DNA of 60,236 nucleotides from Rhodanobacter sp. PCA2 (GCF_013620825.1 NZ_NJIC01000053.1:1-60236); one strand, 5' to 3'; shown: positions 25,858 to 35,969, counted from the stretch's first letter. The notes: generated by a model from the sequence alone, not told the origin. Program-made: numbers and translations.

Positions 25858-27759
25858 ATGCCACCGTCCATGTCGCCCCGCTGGCTACTGCTCCCCATCC
25901 TGCTGCTCGTCGCGCTGCTGCAAGGCTGCACGCTGAGCCGCGCCCAGATCCGCGAGGCCGGCGCCATCGTCGCCGCCAGTCCCGGCCGCGAGGACACCTG
26001 CCACCAGGCCGACCACTGCGCCACGCCCTCGCCCCTGCTCGAAGCCGCGCAGCAGGCGATCGCCGAATCCACGCCCGCGCAGCCGGTCAACACCGTCGCC
26101 CTGCTCGACGACAGCGAGGCCGCGCTGGCGGCGCGCATCAGCCTGATCCGCGCGGCGCAGCACAGCATCGACGTGCAGACCTACATCTGGGACGAGGACG
26201 ACATCGGCCAGCTGGTGCTCAACGAACTGGTGCAGGCCGCGCGGCGCGGGGTGCAAGTGCGCATCCTCGCCGACCAGCTGTTCTCGTTCGGCGACGTCGA
26301 CCTGCTCGACCGCCTCGCCCGGGCCAGCCCCAACCTGCAGGTGAAGCTGTACAACCCCACCTTCCACAACGCGCAGACGCCGCCGCTGGAATTCGCCGCC
26401 GGCATCGCGTGCTGCTTCATGAAGTTCAACCAGCGCATGCACAACAAGCTGCTGCTGGTGGACGACGCCATCGGCATCACCGGCGGGCGCAACTACCAGA
26501 ACCGCTATTTCAACTGGGACCCCGACTTCGACTACGTGGACCGCGACGTGATGGCCGGCGGCCCGGTGGGCCGGGAGATGGCCGAGAGCTTCGCGCTGTT
26601 CTGGAACCACAAGCGTTCCGTGCCGCTGATCCGCCTGCGCGACGTCAACCGGCGCATCCGCAGCGACACGGCGCCGCCCGGCTGGCCCGCGCCGCACTAC
26701 ACCGATCCGGCGCGGGTGGCGCGCGTGCAGGCCGATGCGGAGGATCCCGACTGGCTGGCCGCGTGGATCGGCGACGACACCCTGCGCGTGAGCCAGGTGA
26801 ACTATTTCAGCGACCTGCCGGCCAAGACCGACGAACCGCACAAGCGCGACGCCCTCGAACTCACCGCCCGCCTGATGCGCATGCTCGCCGGGGCGAAGCA
26901 GGAAGTGGTGCTGCAGACGCCCTACCTGGTGCTGAGCACGCGCGCGCAGAACCTGTTCAAGCGCCTGCACAAGGCAGATCCGCCGCCCCGCATCATCGTT
27001 TCCACCAACTCGCTGGCGGCCACCGATGCGTTCGCGGTCTACGCACTCTCCTACAAGCACCGCCTGCGCTACCTCACCGAGTACGGCTTCCAGATCCACG
27101 AACTGAAACCGCACGCCGAAAGCGCCGAGGAAGACTGGGAAGAGGCCAACGAGGACCAGGACGCCGGCCCCACCGGCCAGCCCATCGTCCACGGCGGCAA
27201 GAAGCGCGGGCGTTTCCCCGGCAACGAGCGCCGCCCCGGCCTGTTCGGCAGCAGCGGCAAGCGCAACCGGCCCGCGCCGCTGCGCAGCAGCGGCCGCCGC
27301 TACAGCCTGCACGCCAAATCCATGGTGGTGGACGGCCGCTTCGCGATGGTCGGCTCGCACAACTTCGACCCGCGCTCGGACCACTACAACACCGAGGCCG
27401 GGGTGATCGTCTACGACCCGCGCTTCGCCGACGCGGTGCGCGACTCGATCCTCGAGGACACGCTGCCGCAGAACGCCTGGGTCATCGCCCGCACCGAGCC
27501 CACCATCCCCGTCCTGGGCGACATCAGCGAGGGCATCGCCGACGTCTCCTCGCGGCTGCCGCTGTTCGACCTGTGGCCGTTCCGCTACGCGACGAGCTAC
27601 GAGATCAAGCCCGGCTGCGCTCCGCTGGCCCCCGACAACCCGAAATTCAAGGAATGCTACACGCCGGTGGGCGACTTCCCCGACGTGGCGGTTTCGCCGA
27701 AGCTGATCTACACGCGGCTGATCACCGCGTTCGGGGCGGGCGTGAAGGGCATCCTGTGA
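25858..27759 (+). CDS. Phospholipase D / cardiolipin synthase family lipoprotein (ClsC-like)
   Basis: A protein of about 633 residues with two HKD motifs, HNKLLLVDD in the first half and HAKSMVVDGRF in the second, each followed by Asn/Gly-rich strands. The N-terminus has a signal peptide ending in the lipobox LLQGC, so the protein is probably lipid-anchored. It resembles ClsC, which joins phosphatidylglycerol and phosphatidylethanolamine into cardiolipin, more than secreted phospholipase D. An unusual low-complexity insert (acidic, then Lys/Arg/Gly-rich) precedes the second HKD. The exact start (25858 or 25870) is uncertain because neither has a strong ribosome site. Confidence 0.87.
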   Translation: MPPSMSPRWLLLPILLLVALLQGCTLSRAQIREAGAIVAASPGREDTCHQADHCATPSPLLEAAQQAIAESTPAQPVNTVALLDDSEAALAARISLIRAAQHSIDVQTYIWDEDDIGQLVLNELVQAARRGVQVRILADQLFSFGDVDLLDRLARASPNLQVKLYNPTFHNAQTPPLEFAAGIACCFMKFNQRMHNKLLLVDDAIGITGGRNYQNRYFNWDPDFDYVDRDVMAGGPVGREMAESFALFWNHKRSVPLIRLRDVNRRIRSDTAPPGWPAPHYTDPARVARVQADAEDPDWLAAWIGDDTLRVSQVNYFSDLPAKTDEPHKRDALELTARLMRMLAGAKQEVVLQTPYLVLSTRAQNLFKRLHKADPPPRIIVSTNSLAATDAFAVYALSYKHRLRYLTEYGFQIHELKPHAESAEEDWEEANEDQDAGPTGQPIVHGGKKRGRFPGNERRPGLFGSSGKRNRPAPLRSSGRRYSLHAKSMVVDGRFAMVGSHNFDPRSDHYNTEAGVIVYDPRFADAVRDSILEDTLPQNAWVIARTEPTIPVLGDISEGIADVSSRLPLFDLWPFRYATSYEIKPGCAPLAPDNPKFKECYTPVGDFPDVAVSPKLIYTRLITAFGAGVKGIL

Positions 27760-27777
27760 GCGGCACGGCCACGCGGC

Positions 27778-28710
<933 letters not shown>

Positions 28711-28864
28711 TTAGCAAGAGTGGCCGCCGTCGCCGCTGCGGCGAGGAGCCGCGCGGGTCCGTCGCCGACCGCGAAGCGCCGCTGAACACCCCGCATCACT
28801 GCCGGAATACAGGCTAGGCAGCGCGAAAAACGCTCGCTAGGCTGCATCAACGATGAGGACACCC

Positions 28865-30049
28865 ATGACTCCACTGGCGATCGGCGCCTGCACCGTCTCC
28901 TCCGCGCTGGGCTGCGGATTGGCGGCGCAGCACGACGCGCTGCGGCACGGCCGCGGCGGCCTGCGCCCCAACGATTTCGGCAGCGCGCCGCGGCTGGGCT
29001 GGATCGGCCGCGTGGACGGCGTGGAAGCCGTCGCCCTGCCCGCCGGGCTCGCCAACTGGGATTGCCGCAACAACCGCCTCGCCTGGCTGGGCCTGCAACA
29101 GGACGGCTTCCTCGACCGCGTGCACGCCGCACGCGCCCGCTACGGCGCACATCGCGTGGCGCTGCTGCTCGGCACCTCCACCGCCAGCATCGGCACCACC
29201 GAGGAGGCGTATCGCCGGCTCGACGCCGACGGCCGCTTCCCTGTCGACCTGCGCCGCCCCGCCCTGCACGCGCCCGACTCGCTGACTGCGTTCGCCGCGG
29301 CCGCGCTGGGGCTGGAAGGGCCATGCCTCACGATCTCCACCGCCTGCTCGTCCAGCGCCAAGGTGTTCGCCAGCGCGGCGCGCCTGCTCGCGCTGGGCCT
29401 GGCCGACGCCGCCGTGGTGGGCGGCGTGGACAGCCTCTGCGACAACGTGCTGTTCGGCTTCAACGCGCTGGAGCTGATCGCGCCCGCCGGCTGCCGGCCG
29501 TTCGACGCGAACCGCGACGGCATCTCGATCGGCGAGGCGGCCGGCTTCGCGCTGCTGGAGCGCTTGGACGCCGCGCCCGACGCCCCGCGCCTGCTCGGCT
29601 ACGGCGAGGCCAGCGACGCCTGGCACATGTCCTCGCCGCATCCCGACGGCCATGGCGCCGAACTCGCGCTGGACGCGGCGCTGGCCCGCGCGGGGCTGGA
29701 CGCGGCCCGGGTCGACTACGTGAACCTGCACGGCACCGCCAGCCGGCAGAACGACGCGATGGAGGCCGCGCTGGTGGGGCGCCGCTTTCCCGCGCACGCC
29801 CGCGCCAGCTCCACCAAGGGCTACACCGGCCACACCCTGGGCGCGGCGGGCATCGTGGAAGCGACGATCGCGCTGCAGGCGATCGAGCACGGCTTCGTGC
29901 CCGGCAACCTCGGCGCCGCCACGCCCGATCCGGCCTGCGGCCCGCAATTCGCGTGGGAAGGCGAATCGCGGCAGGTCGACGTGGCGCTGAGCAATTCCTT
30001 CGGTTTCGGCGGCAACAACGCCTGCCTGATCTTCGGACGCGCCGCATGA
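28865..30049 (+). CDS. Beta-ketoacyl-ACP synthase (aryl polyene/xanthomonadin type)
   Basis: A 394-residue condensing enzyme that extends acyl chains on an acyl carrier protein. The catalytic triad is intact: Cys in STACSSSAKV, His in NLHGTASRQ and His in [18 protein letters not shown] site precedes the ATG at 28865. Its closest functional kin appear to be the ketosynthases of aryl polyene pigment loci (ApeO/ApeR-like) rather than housekeeping FabF, because a KS-like partner gene, glycosyltransferase, acyltransferase, ACP and XanB2 follow. Its stop overlaps the next start by 4 bp (ATGA). Confidence 0.88.
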   Translation: MTPLAIGACTVSSALGCGLAAQHDALRHGRGGLRPNDFGSAPRLGWIGRVDGVEAVALPAGLANWDCRNNRLAWLGLQQDGFLDRVHAARARYGAHRVALLLGTSTASIGTTEEAYRRLDADGRFPVDLRRPALHAPDSLTAFAAAALGLEGPCLTISTACSSSAKVFASAARLLALGLADAAVVGGVDSLCDNVLFGFNALELIAPAGCRPFDANRDGISIGEAAGFALLERLDAAPDAPRLLGYGEASDAWHMSSPHPDGHGAELALDAALARAGLDAARVDYVNLHGTASRQNDAMEAALVGRRFPAHARASSTKGYTGHTLGAAGIVEATIALQAIEHGFVPGNLGAATPDPACGPQFAWEGESRQVDVALSNSFGFGGNNACLIFGRAA

Positions 30050-30686
30050 ACGCGCTGCAGCTGCACGTCGAAGGCATCGGCCTGTGGTCGCCGTGGGCGG
30101 AGGCGAACACGCAGGCCAGCGTGGTCGGGTCGCGTCCGCTCATCGCCAGCGCCTGGCCGGCCACTTCCACCGCCAGCCGCACGCTTTCCGGTGCGCGGCG
30201 GCCGAGTTGTCGCCCACCCGCTTCCACCATTCCGTGCACAACGCGCCGGCCGGATACTGGACCATCGCCACCGGTTGCCGCGCGCCGTCCAGCGCGGTCT
30301 GCGCGGGCGCCCGCACGTTCGGCGCCGCGCTGCTGGAAGCGGCGACCCAGGCGCTGGCCGAGCGGCGCCCGGTGCTGCTGGCGTGCTACGACATCGCCGG
30401 ACACGGCCCGCTGCTGGAGATGACCGCCTGCACCCACGCCTTCGGCTGCGCCCTGCTGCTGGCGCCGGAAGCCGGCGCGACCACGCTGGCCACGCTGCGG
30501 CTGCAGACCTCGACCAATCACGCTGCATCCACGCCGCTGCCGGCTACGCTCGTTGCCGAAGCGCAGGGCAATCCCGCGGGTGTCGCGCTGGAGCTGCTCG
30601 CGCCGCTGGCCGGGAACGGTGGCCGCTGCCGCCTCGCCATCGCCCCCGCACTGGATCTGCTGGTCGACGTGGAGCGCATCGCCTGA
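30046..30686 (+). pseudogene. Beta-ketoacyl synthase-like gene disrupted by an internal inversion
   Basis: The first ~14 codons (MNALQLHVEGIGLW) read in frame with the 4-bp overlap from the ketosynthase. From about 30209 a different plus frame gives ELSPTRFHHSVHN, then AGYWTIATGCRAPSS and a normal C-terminus to the TGA at 30686. The missing middle is on the opposite strand: the minus strand of about 30085-30208 encodes RRAPESVRLAVEVAG, then QALAMSGRDPTTL and VFASAHGD, which are the expected residues of this KS-like (PF13723-type) family. Flipping the piece in place does not restore one frame, so codons were also lost. The gene is non-functional as sequenced, through mutation or assembly error. 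Confidence 0.75.
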
Positions 30687-31474
30687 ACGCTGCCCTGCCC
30701 CGCTGGTGCGTGCTGATCCCCTGCCTCAACGAGGAGCGGGCGATACGCGGCGTGGTCGAATCGGTACTCGCGCTGGGCGCGCCGGTGATCGTGGTCGACG
30801 ACGGCTCGGACGACCGCACGCCCGCCATCCTCGCCACGCTGCCGGTGACGTTGCTGCGCCACACGCAGCGCCTCGGCAAGGGGCAGGCCTTGCGCGACGG
30901 CTTCCGCGAGGCGCTGCGCCAGGGTTACGAGGCGGTGCTGACCATGGACGGCGACGGCCAGCACCTGGCCGCCGACATCCCCCGCATCGTGGCCGCTGCG
31001 GCCGCCTGTCCCGGCCAGCTGGTGATAGGCGCGCGCCTGCTGGACAAGGCGCAGCAGCCCAAGGCGCGCCGCCGCGCGAATGCGTTCGCGGACTGGGGCA
31101 TCTCCTGGGGTTGCGGCCAGCCGGTGGCGGACACGCAGAGCGGCCAGCGCTGGTATCCGCGCGCCGCGCTGGACCTGGCCGACCTGCCCGCCGAGGATTT
31201 CGTGTTCGAGGCGGCGATCCTGATCGCCGCGTCGCGCGAGCTGGGCATGGGCGTGGTCGCGGTGCCGATCGCCTCGCGCTACCCGGCCACCGCGCGGCAC
31301 AGCCACCTGCTGCCGGTGCGCGACACCTTGCGCATCACCGCCTACACCATAGGCCGCGTGCTGCACTACGGCCGGGTGGCGCGCAGCTACCGGCGTTCGC
31401 ACACCGCGCCGCGGGTGATCGACAGTGCGCCGGAAGGCAGCCCCGCGCTTGCGCCCATGCACGGCACGCGCTGA
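30683..31474 (+). CDS. Family 2 glycosyltransferase
   Basis: About 263 residues with a GT-A fold: nucleotide-sugar region IPCLNEERAI, VVDDGSDD, and the metal motif DGDGQH. Family 2 members of this type occur in aryl polyene loci and in dolichol-phosphate sugar transfer. No ATG, GTG or TTG is available near the expected N-terminus. The best start is CTG at 30683, overlapping the TGA of the preceding pseudogene (CTGA), so it may have depended on translation of that gene. The start is therefore uncertain and expression may be impaired. Confidence 0.8.
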   Translation: MNAALPRWCVLIPCLNEERAIRGVVESVLALGAPVIVVDDGSDDRTPAILATLPVTLLRHTQRLGKGQALRDGFREALRQGYEAVLTMDGDGQHLAADIPRIVAAAAACPGQLVIGARLLDKAQQPKARRRANAFADWGISWGCGQPVADTQSGQRWYPRAALDLADLPAEDFVFEAAILIAASRELGMGVVAVPIASRYPATARHSHLLPVRDTLRITAYTIGRVLHYGRVARSYRRSHTAPRVIDSAPEGSPALAPMHGTR

Positions 31475-31484
31475 GCGCGGCGCC

Positions 31485-32438
31485 TCACTCCGCGTCGCGG
31501 CGGTGCGCTGCGTGCGCGCCGGTGTCGGCGGCGGGCGCCGGCTGCCAGAAATCGTGGAAGTTGAACCAGTTGTACGGCAATGCCCGCACGTAGTGCTCCA
31601 GCCGGGCGGCGTAGCGCGCCAGCAGCGCGTCCAGCGCCGGGCCGCGGCTGTCGCGCGGGATCGCCACCCGTTCGGCGAACGGTTCGAACACCAGCCGGTA
31701 GCGATTGCCGCCCAGGTACAGGCCGAAGCACAGCAGCACCGGCACCTGCAGCGCGTTCGCCAGCAGCCACGGCCCCACCGGCAGCGGCGCCGGCGCGCCG
31801 AGGAATTCCACCGTGCGCTGCGCCTCCTGCTCGCCGGCCCGATCGGCCAGCAAGGCCACCATCGCGCCCTGGCGGCAGGCCTCGGCCGCGGCCAGCACCA
31901 CGCTGGCGCCACCTTGCGAGGCATCGATCACCGCCGCGCCCACGTCCGGCGCCAGCTCTTCCAGCAGCTCGGTCATGGCCGGCGTCTTGCCCTTGTCCAG
32001 CACCACGCGCAGCGTCGCGTCGGGGCGCCGCGCACTGAGCGCGCGCAGCGCCTCGAAGCTGCCCTGGTGCGAACCAACCAGCAGCACGCCACGCCCCTCG
32101 GCGATGCGGCGTTCCAGTTCCGGCAGCCCCTCGATCTCGATGCGGAAGCCGCGCTCGCCGTGGGCCAGCAGGTAGATCCGGTCCAGCGAGGTGGCGGCAA
32201 AGGCGTGAAACTGGCGCAGCATCTCCCCCACGCCGGGCGGGCGCCCGAACACGCGCGCGAGGTATTGCCGCGAGGCGCGCCGCTCGGTACCGCGGCGCAG
32301 GAAGAAGTACAGCGTCACCGGATACAGCAGCAGGCGGCCGAAGCGCCGGCCGCCGAGCAGCGCCAGCGTGCGGATCAGCCAGATGGCGAAGCGACCGCCG
32401 CCTTCGCGCTGCTGGCGCCAGTGCAAGGCCTCGCTCAT
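31485..32438 (-). CDS. LpxL/HtrB-like acyltransferase (pigment locus)
   Basis: A 317-residue membrane-associated acyltransferase of the lipid A lauroyl/myristoyl transferase family, with an N-terminal hydrophobic anchor near 18-45 and the catalytic HX4E in GSHQGSFEAL. In aryl polyene/xanthomonadin loci a member of this family transfers the polyene acyl chain to a lipid carrier; the neighbouring ACP supports that over lipid A synthesis. It is convergent with the glycosyltransferase gene (10 bp between stops) and follows the ACP gene by 15 bp. Confidence 0.87.
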   Translation of the reverse strand: MSEALHWRQQREGGGRFAIWLIRTLALLGGRRFGRLLLYPVTLYFFLRRGTERRASRQYLARVFGRPPGVGEMLRQFHAFAATSLDRIYLLAHGERGFRIEIEGLPELERRIAEGRGVLLVGSHQGSFEALRALSARRPDATLRVVLDKGKTPAMTELLEELAPDVGAAVIDASQGGASVVLAAAEACRQGAMVALLADRAGEQEAQRTVEFLGAPAPLPVGPWLLANALQVPVLLCFGLYLGGNRYRLVFEPFAERVAIPRDSRGPALDALLARYAARLEHYVRALPYNWFNFHDFWQPAPAADTGAHAAHRRDAE

Positions 32439-32453
32439 GGCGTCACGGCGGGC

Positions 32454-32726
32454 TCAGCCGGGCGCGCGGTGCGCTTCGACGAAAGCGCTGAGCTCGCGCA
32501 GGCTGGCGAAGATGTGCTTGTTGTCGGGGTGGTCCGAGCGCAACTGGAAGCCGTAGTGCCTGGACACCGCCAGCGCGATCTCCAGCGCGTCGATGGAATC
32601 CAGCCCCAGCTCGCCGCCGAACAGCGGCGCGTCCGGGTCGAGCGTGGCCGGATCGACCGCTTCGAGGTTCAGGCTTTCCACGATCAGGGTGGCCAGCTCG
32701 TGCTGGGCGGCAGTCAATTCGGCCAT
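32454..32726 (-). CDS. Acyl carrier protein (xanthomonadin/aryl polyene type)
   Basis: A 90-residue ACP carrying the growing acyl chain on 4'-phosphopantetheine. The attachment serine is in LGLDSIDALE, slightly different from the DSLDTVE of fatty-acid AcpP. The start is the ATG at 32726. It is the first gene of a leftward ACP-acyltransferase pair and is divergent from the XanB2-like gene, 59 bp away. It probably serves the pigment ketosynthase and acyltransferase. Confidence 0.9.
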   Translation of the reverse strand: MAELTAAQHELATLIVESLNLEAVDPATLDPDAPLFGGELGLDSIDALEIALAVSRHYGFQLRSDHPDNKHIFASLRELSAFVEAHRAPG

Positions 32727-32785
32727 GTGCGTGAAAGCTCGCGAAGCGTCGGTCTGGACAGGAATTTGCGGCCGCGGAGTGTAAC

Positions 32786-33808
32786 ATGGCGTCCTTGTCT
32801 TTCCCGGTTGCAAGTATGACTGAGGGTTGTGAAAGCAGGTGGGTCGAACCCGGCCCGGCGCGCGCCCCGCGCATCTCCTACCGCTTGAACGATGCCGCCG
32901 CCCTGCTGGCCGAACCTGGCACGCTGGCGGTGTTCGGCTTCGGCCATGCCGCCTCCGACCCGGACGATCCGCGCTGGCTGCGCGTGCCGCTGGAAGCGCT
33001 GGATGCGCCCGCGCCGCTGGAAGCCTGGCAGGTCGACGACGCGGTGCAGCACGGCCGCGATGGCGCGCTGCGCTGGTCGGCCGGCGGCGGCTGGCTGTTC
33101 GCCGCGGTCGAACTGGACGAACGCGAGCACGGCGGCCCCGCCGGCGCTGCCCGCGAGGCCTATGCGCAGTTGCGCGACTTCATACGCGGGCGCGCCGAAC
33201 ATCGCGTGCTGCGCATCTGGAACTACCAGGCCGCGATCAACGCGGGCCATGGCGACGCCGAGCGCTACAAGCTGTTCTGCGACGGCCGCGCCGAAGGCTG
33301 CGGCGACTGGTTCGCCGACGGCTACCCCGCCGCGACCGCGATCGGCCACCACGGCGATCCGCACCTGCTGCAGATCTACCTGCTGGCCGGCCCACATGCC
33401 GGCACCGCGGTGGAGAACCCGCGCCAGGTCAGCGCGTGGCGCTACCCGCGCCAGTACGGCCGCACCTCGCCCGGTTTCGCCCGCGCGATGACGCTGCCCG
33501 CGGGGGATGCGCTGGCGATTTCCGGCACCGCCGCCGTGGTGGGCCATGCGTCCGCGCACGAGGGCGACCTCGCCGCCCAGCTGCAGGAAATCCTGGTGAA
33601 CCTGGAAGCGCTGCTGGCCAGCGCGGGCATGCCCGCCGGCTTCGACACCCACGCCCCGCTGAAGGCCTACGTGCGCCACCCCGCCGACGCACCGCGCGTG
33701 CGCGAGCTGCTGCAGCAGCGACTGCCCGGCGTGCCGGTGCTGCTGCTGCAGGGCGACGTCTGCCGCAGCGAGCTGCTGGTGGAACTGGACGGCTGGCGCT
33801 ACGCCTGA
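32786..33808 (+). CDS. xanB2: Chorismatase, XanB2-like 3-/4-hydroxybenzoate synthase
   Basis: Hydrolyses chorismate to 3-hydroxybenzoate (starter of xanthomonadin) and, in Xanthomonas, 4-hydroxybenzoate for ubiquinone. The ~340-residue protein fits the FkbO/Hyg5/XanB2 family. Signatures include RIWNYQAAINAGHGDAERYK, FCDGRAEG, ENPRQVSAWRYPRQYG, TSPGFARAM and ISGTAAVVGHAS. It is often labelled pteridine-dependent deoxygenase-like in databases. The ATG at 32786 has GGAG 6 bases upstream; 32816 is an alternative. Its place beside ACP, acyltransferase and ketosynthase genes marks the locus as aryl polyene. Confidence 0.85.
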   Translation: MASLSFPVASMTEGCESRWVEPGPARAPRISYRLNDAAALLAEPGTLAVFGFGHAASDPDDPRWLRVPLEALDAPAPLEAWQVDDAVQHGRDGALRWSAGGGWLFAAVELDEREHGGPAGAAREAYAQLRDFIRGRAEHRVLRIWNYQAAINAGHGDAERYKLFCDGRAEGCGDWFADGYPAATAIGHHGDPHLLQIYLLAGPHAGTAVENPRQVSAWRYPRQYGRTSPGFARAMTLPAGDALAISGTAAVVGHASAHEGDLAAQLQEILVNLEALLASAGMPAGFDTHAPLKAYVRHPADAPRVRELLQQRLPGVPVLLLQGDVCRSELLVELDGWRYA

Positions 33809-33821
33809 GCCGGCGGCGCGA

Positions 33822-35195
33822 TCACTTCGGCGCCTTGGTCGGCCGCTGCCAGCCCGCCAGCGTGAGCTGGCGGCCGCGCGCCACGGTGAGTTCGTTGGCG
33901 GGGGCGTCGCGGGTGATCACGGAACCGGCGCCGATGGTGGCCCGCTCGCCTATCGTCACCGGCGCCACCAGCGCGCTGTTGGAGCCGATGAAAGCGCCGT
34001 CCTCGATGTGCGTGACGAACTTGTTCACGCCGTCGTAGTTGCAGGTGATGGTGCCTGCGCCCACGTTGACGCCGCGGCCGATCACGGTGTCGCCGAGGTA
34101 GCTGAGGTGATTGGCCTTGCTGCCCTCGCCGATGTGGGTCTTCTTGGTCTCGACAAAGTTGCCCACGTGCACGCCGGCATCGAGTTCGGTGCCGGGGCGC
34201 AGCCGCGCGAACGGGCCGATGGTGCAGGGGCCGTGGGTGACCACGCCATCCAGGTCGCAGTGCGCCAGCACCACGGTGCCGGCGGCGAGCCGCACGTCCT
34301 TGAGCCGGGTGAACGGGCCCACGCGCACGTCGTCGCCGAAGCTCACCTCGCCTTCGAGGATCACGTCGATGTCCAGCTCCACGTCGCAGCCGGTGCAGAC
34401 CTCGCCGCGCACGTCCAGCCGCGCGGGGTCGGCCACGCGCACGCCGGCGAGCTGCAGCGCGCGCACCGCACGCCGGCGATGCTCGGCCTCCAGTTGCGCG
34501 AGCTGCACGGCGTCGTTCGCGCCGGAGGCCTCCACCGGGTCGTCGCATTCCACGCTGAGCGCCGGACGCTTCTCGGCCGCGGCCATCGCGAAGATGTCGG
34601 TGAGGTAGTACTCGCCCTGCGCGTTGTTGCGGTCGAGCTTGCCGATCCAGCCGCGCAACGCCTGCGCCGGGGCGACCAGGATGCCGGTGTTGACCAGGTC
34701 GATCACACGCTGCTCGTCGCTGGCGTCCTTCTCCTCGACCACCGTGCGCACATGTCCGTTGCCGTCGCGCAGCACGCGGCCATAGCCGCGCGGGTCGGCG
34801 AGGCGGACCGCCAGCAGGCCGAAGCCGCCTTCCACCGCGGCCAGCTTCTGCAGGGTTTCGGCTCGGGTCAGCGGCACGTCGCCGTACAGCACCAGCACCT
34901 GGGCATCGTCGGCCACGCCGGGCAGCGCCTGCTCCACCGCGTGGCCGGTGCCGAGGCGCTCGGCCTGCAGCACCCAGTGCAGGTCCTCCTGATCCGCGAA
35001 CGCCGCCCGCACCTGGTCGCCGCCGTGGCCGTAGACCACGTGCAGCGCATCGGGCTGCAGCGAGCGCGCGGTGTCCAGCACATGCGCCAGCAACGGGCGG
35101 CCGGCCAGCGGCATCAGCACCTTGGGGCGGGCGGACTTCATCCGGGTGCCGGCGCCGGCGGCGAGGACGATGACGTGCAGCGGGGCGTGGCTCAT
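33822..35195 (-). CDS. glmU: Bifunctional GlcNAc-1-P uridyltransferase / GlcN-1-P acetyltransferase
   Basis: Makes UDP-GlcNAc, precursor of peptidoglycan and LPS. The 457-residue protein has the N-terminal pyrophosphorylase signature LAAGAGTRM followed by [10 protein letters not shown], and a C-terminal left-handed beta helix of hexapeptide repeats with [18 protein letters not shown]. Both domains are complete. It lies downstream of the ATP synthase operon in the same direction, as in many gammaproteobacteria, but here a lipoprotein gene and hairpins intervene. Confidence 0.97.
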   Translation of the reverse strand: MSHAPLHVIVLAAGAGTRMKSARPKVLMPLAGRPLLAHVLDTARSLQPDALHVVYGHGGDQVRAAFADQEDLHWVLQAERLGTGHAVEQALPGVADDAQVLVLYGDVPLTRAETLQKLAAVEGGFGLLAVRLADPRGYGRVLRDGNGHVRTVVEEKDASDEQRVIDLVNTGILVAPAQALRGWIGKLDRNNAQGEYYLTDIFAMAAAEKRPALSVECDDPVEASGANDAVQLAQLEAEHRRRAVRALQLAGVRVADPARLDVRGEVCTGCDVELDIDVILEGEVSFGDDVRVGPFTRLKDVRLAAGTVVLAHCDLDGVVTHGPCTIGPFARLRPGTELDAGVHVGNFVETKKTHIGEGSKANHLSYLGDTVIGRGVNVGAGTITCNYDGVNKFVTHIEDGAFIGSNSALVAPVTIGERATIGAGSVITRDAPANELTVARGRQLTLAGWQRPTKAPK

Positions 35196-35294
35196 GCGTG
35201 TCTGCCTTGACCTGACATGGCGGGAAAGTCTATCAGTTCGTCCGGTCCGGTCCCGGACCCGGGCATGGCAGGAGGATGGCGGTGCAGCGCGAGC

Positions 35295-35834
35295 TCAGCG
35301 TTGCGCCGGCACGGACGACACCGTCGCCTTGCCGGCGCGGCATTCGAAGCGGAACGCGTACATCAGGCTGAACGGCCTGGTGGCGCTGTCCACCTCGTGG
35401 CTGTTGCCGTCCGCATCGGCGGCCCAGTGGTTGATGCGCAGCGGGTTGAACTGCCACTGCAGCACGGCCGTGCGCACGGCGGCGAAGAACGCCGGCCAGG
35501 GCGGCATGCCGGACATGTCGTCGGTGAGGATGCCGCGCACGTCGCCGACCTTGCCCGCCTCGTCCACGATCACCTTCACGTCCACCTCCTGCAGCGGCGC
35601 GCAGGCGGCAAGCTGCTCCGGCGGATAGACCGGCGCCACGCGACGGAACGGCGTCCCTCCCGTAGCGGTATCGCCCATGGCCAGCTGGTAATGCGCCATG
35701 TGGCCGTCGTCGAGCATGCGATAGCTGGTCGAACCCTCGTTCGGCGCCCTGGCGGGCGGCGCGGCGACCGTGGCGCAGCCCGCCAGCCCCAGCACAAGCA
35801 GGCCGGGCAGCAGCGTTCCCATGCGTGCCGTCAC
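35295..35834 (-). CDS. Lipoprotein with TonB C-terminal-like domain
   Basis: A 179-residue protein starting at GTG 35834, with GGAG 7 bases upstream. A signal peptide ends in the lipobox LAGC (Cys at about residue 20). The mature part contains APVYPPEQLAACAPLQEVDVKV, resembling the TonB C-terminal fold but lacking the Pro-rich spacer and N-terminal anchor helix of energy transducers. It is probably a periplasm-facing lipoprotein of unknown function. It lies between glmU and atpC. Confidence 0.75.
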   Translation of the reverse strand: MTARMGTLLPGLLVLGLAGCATVAAPPARAPNEGSTSYRMLDDGHMAHYQLAMGDTATGGTPFRRVAPVYPPEQLAACAPLQEVDVKVIVDEAGKVGDVRGILTDDMSGMPPWPAFFAAVRTAVLQWQFNPLRINHWAADADGNSHEVDSATRPFSLMYAFRFECRAGKATVSSVPAQR

Positions 35835-35921
35835 GATGCATCTCCTTGCGGCGGATGCAGGCGACGCTATCAGATTACAAGTGTAATTTGAAGCGACGCG
35901 GAAACGGATGCCGGATGCAGG

Positions 35922-35944
35922 AACGCCGGCACTGGGCCGGCGTT
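35922..35944 (-). terminator. Hairpin downstream of the atp operon
   Basis: AACGCCGG (35922-35929) pairs with CCGGCGTT (35937-35944) around a 7-base loop, about 105 bp after the atpC stop. It has no U-tract, so it may be an inefficient terminator or an mRNA 3'-end stabiliser. Confidence 0.4.
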
Positions 35945-35969
35945 CTCTGAGGCGATGCCTGTCTCTGTC

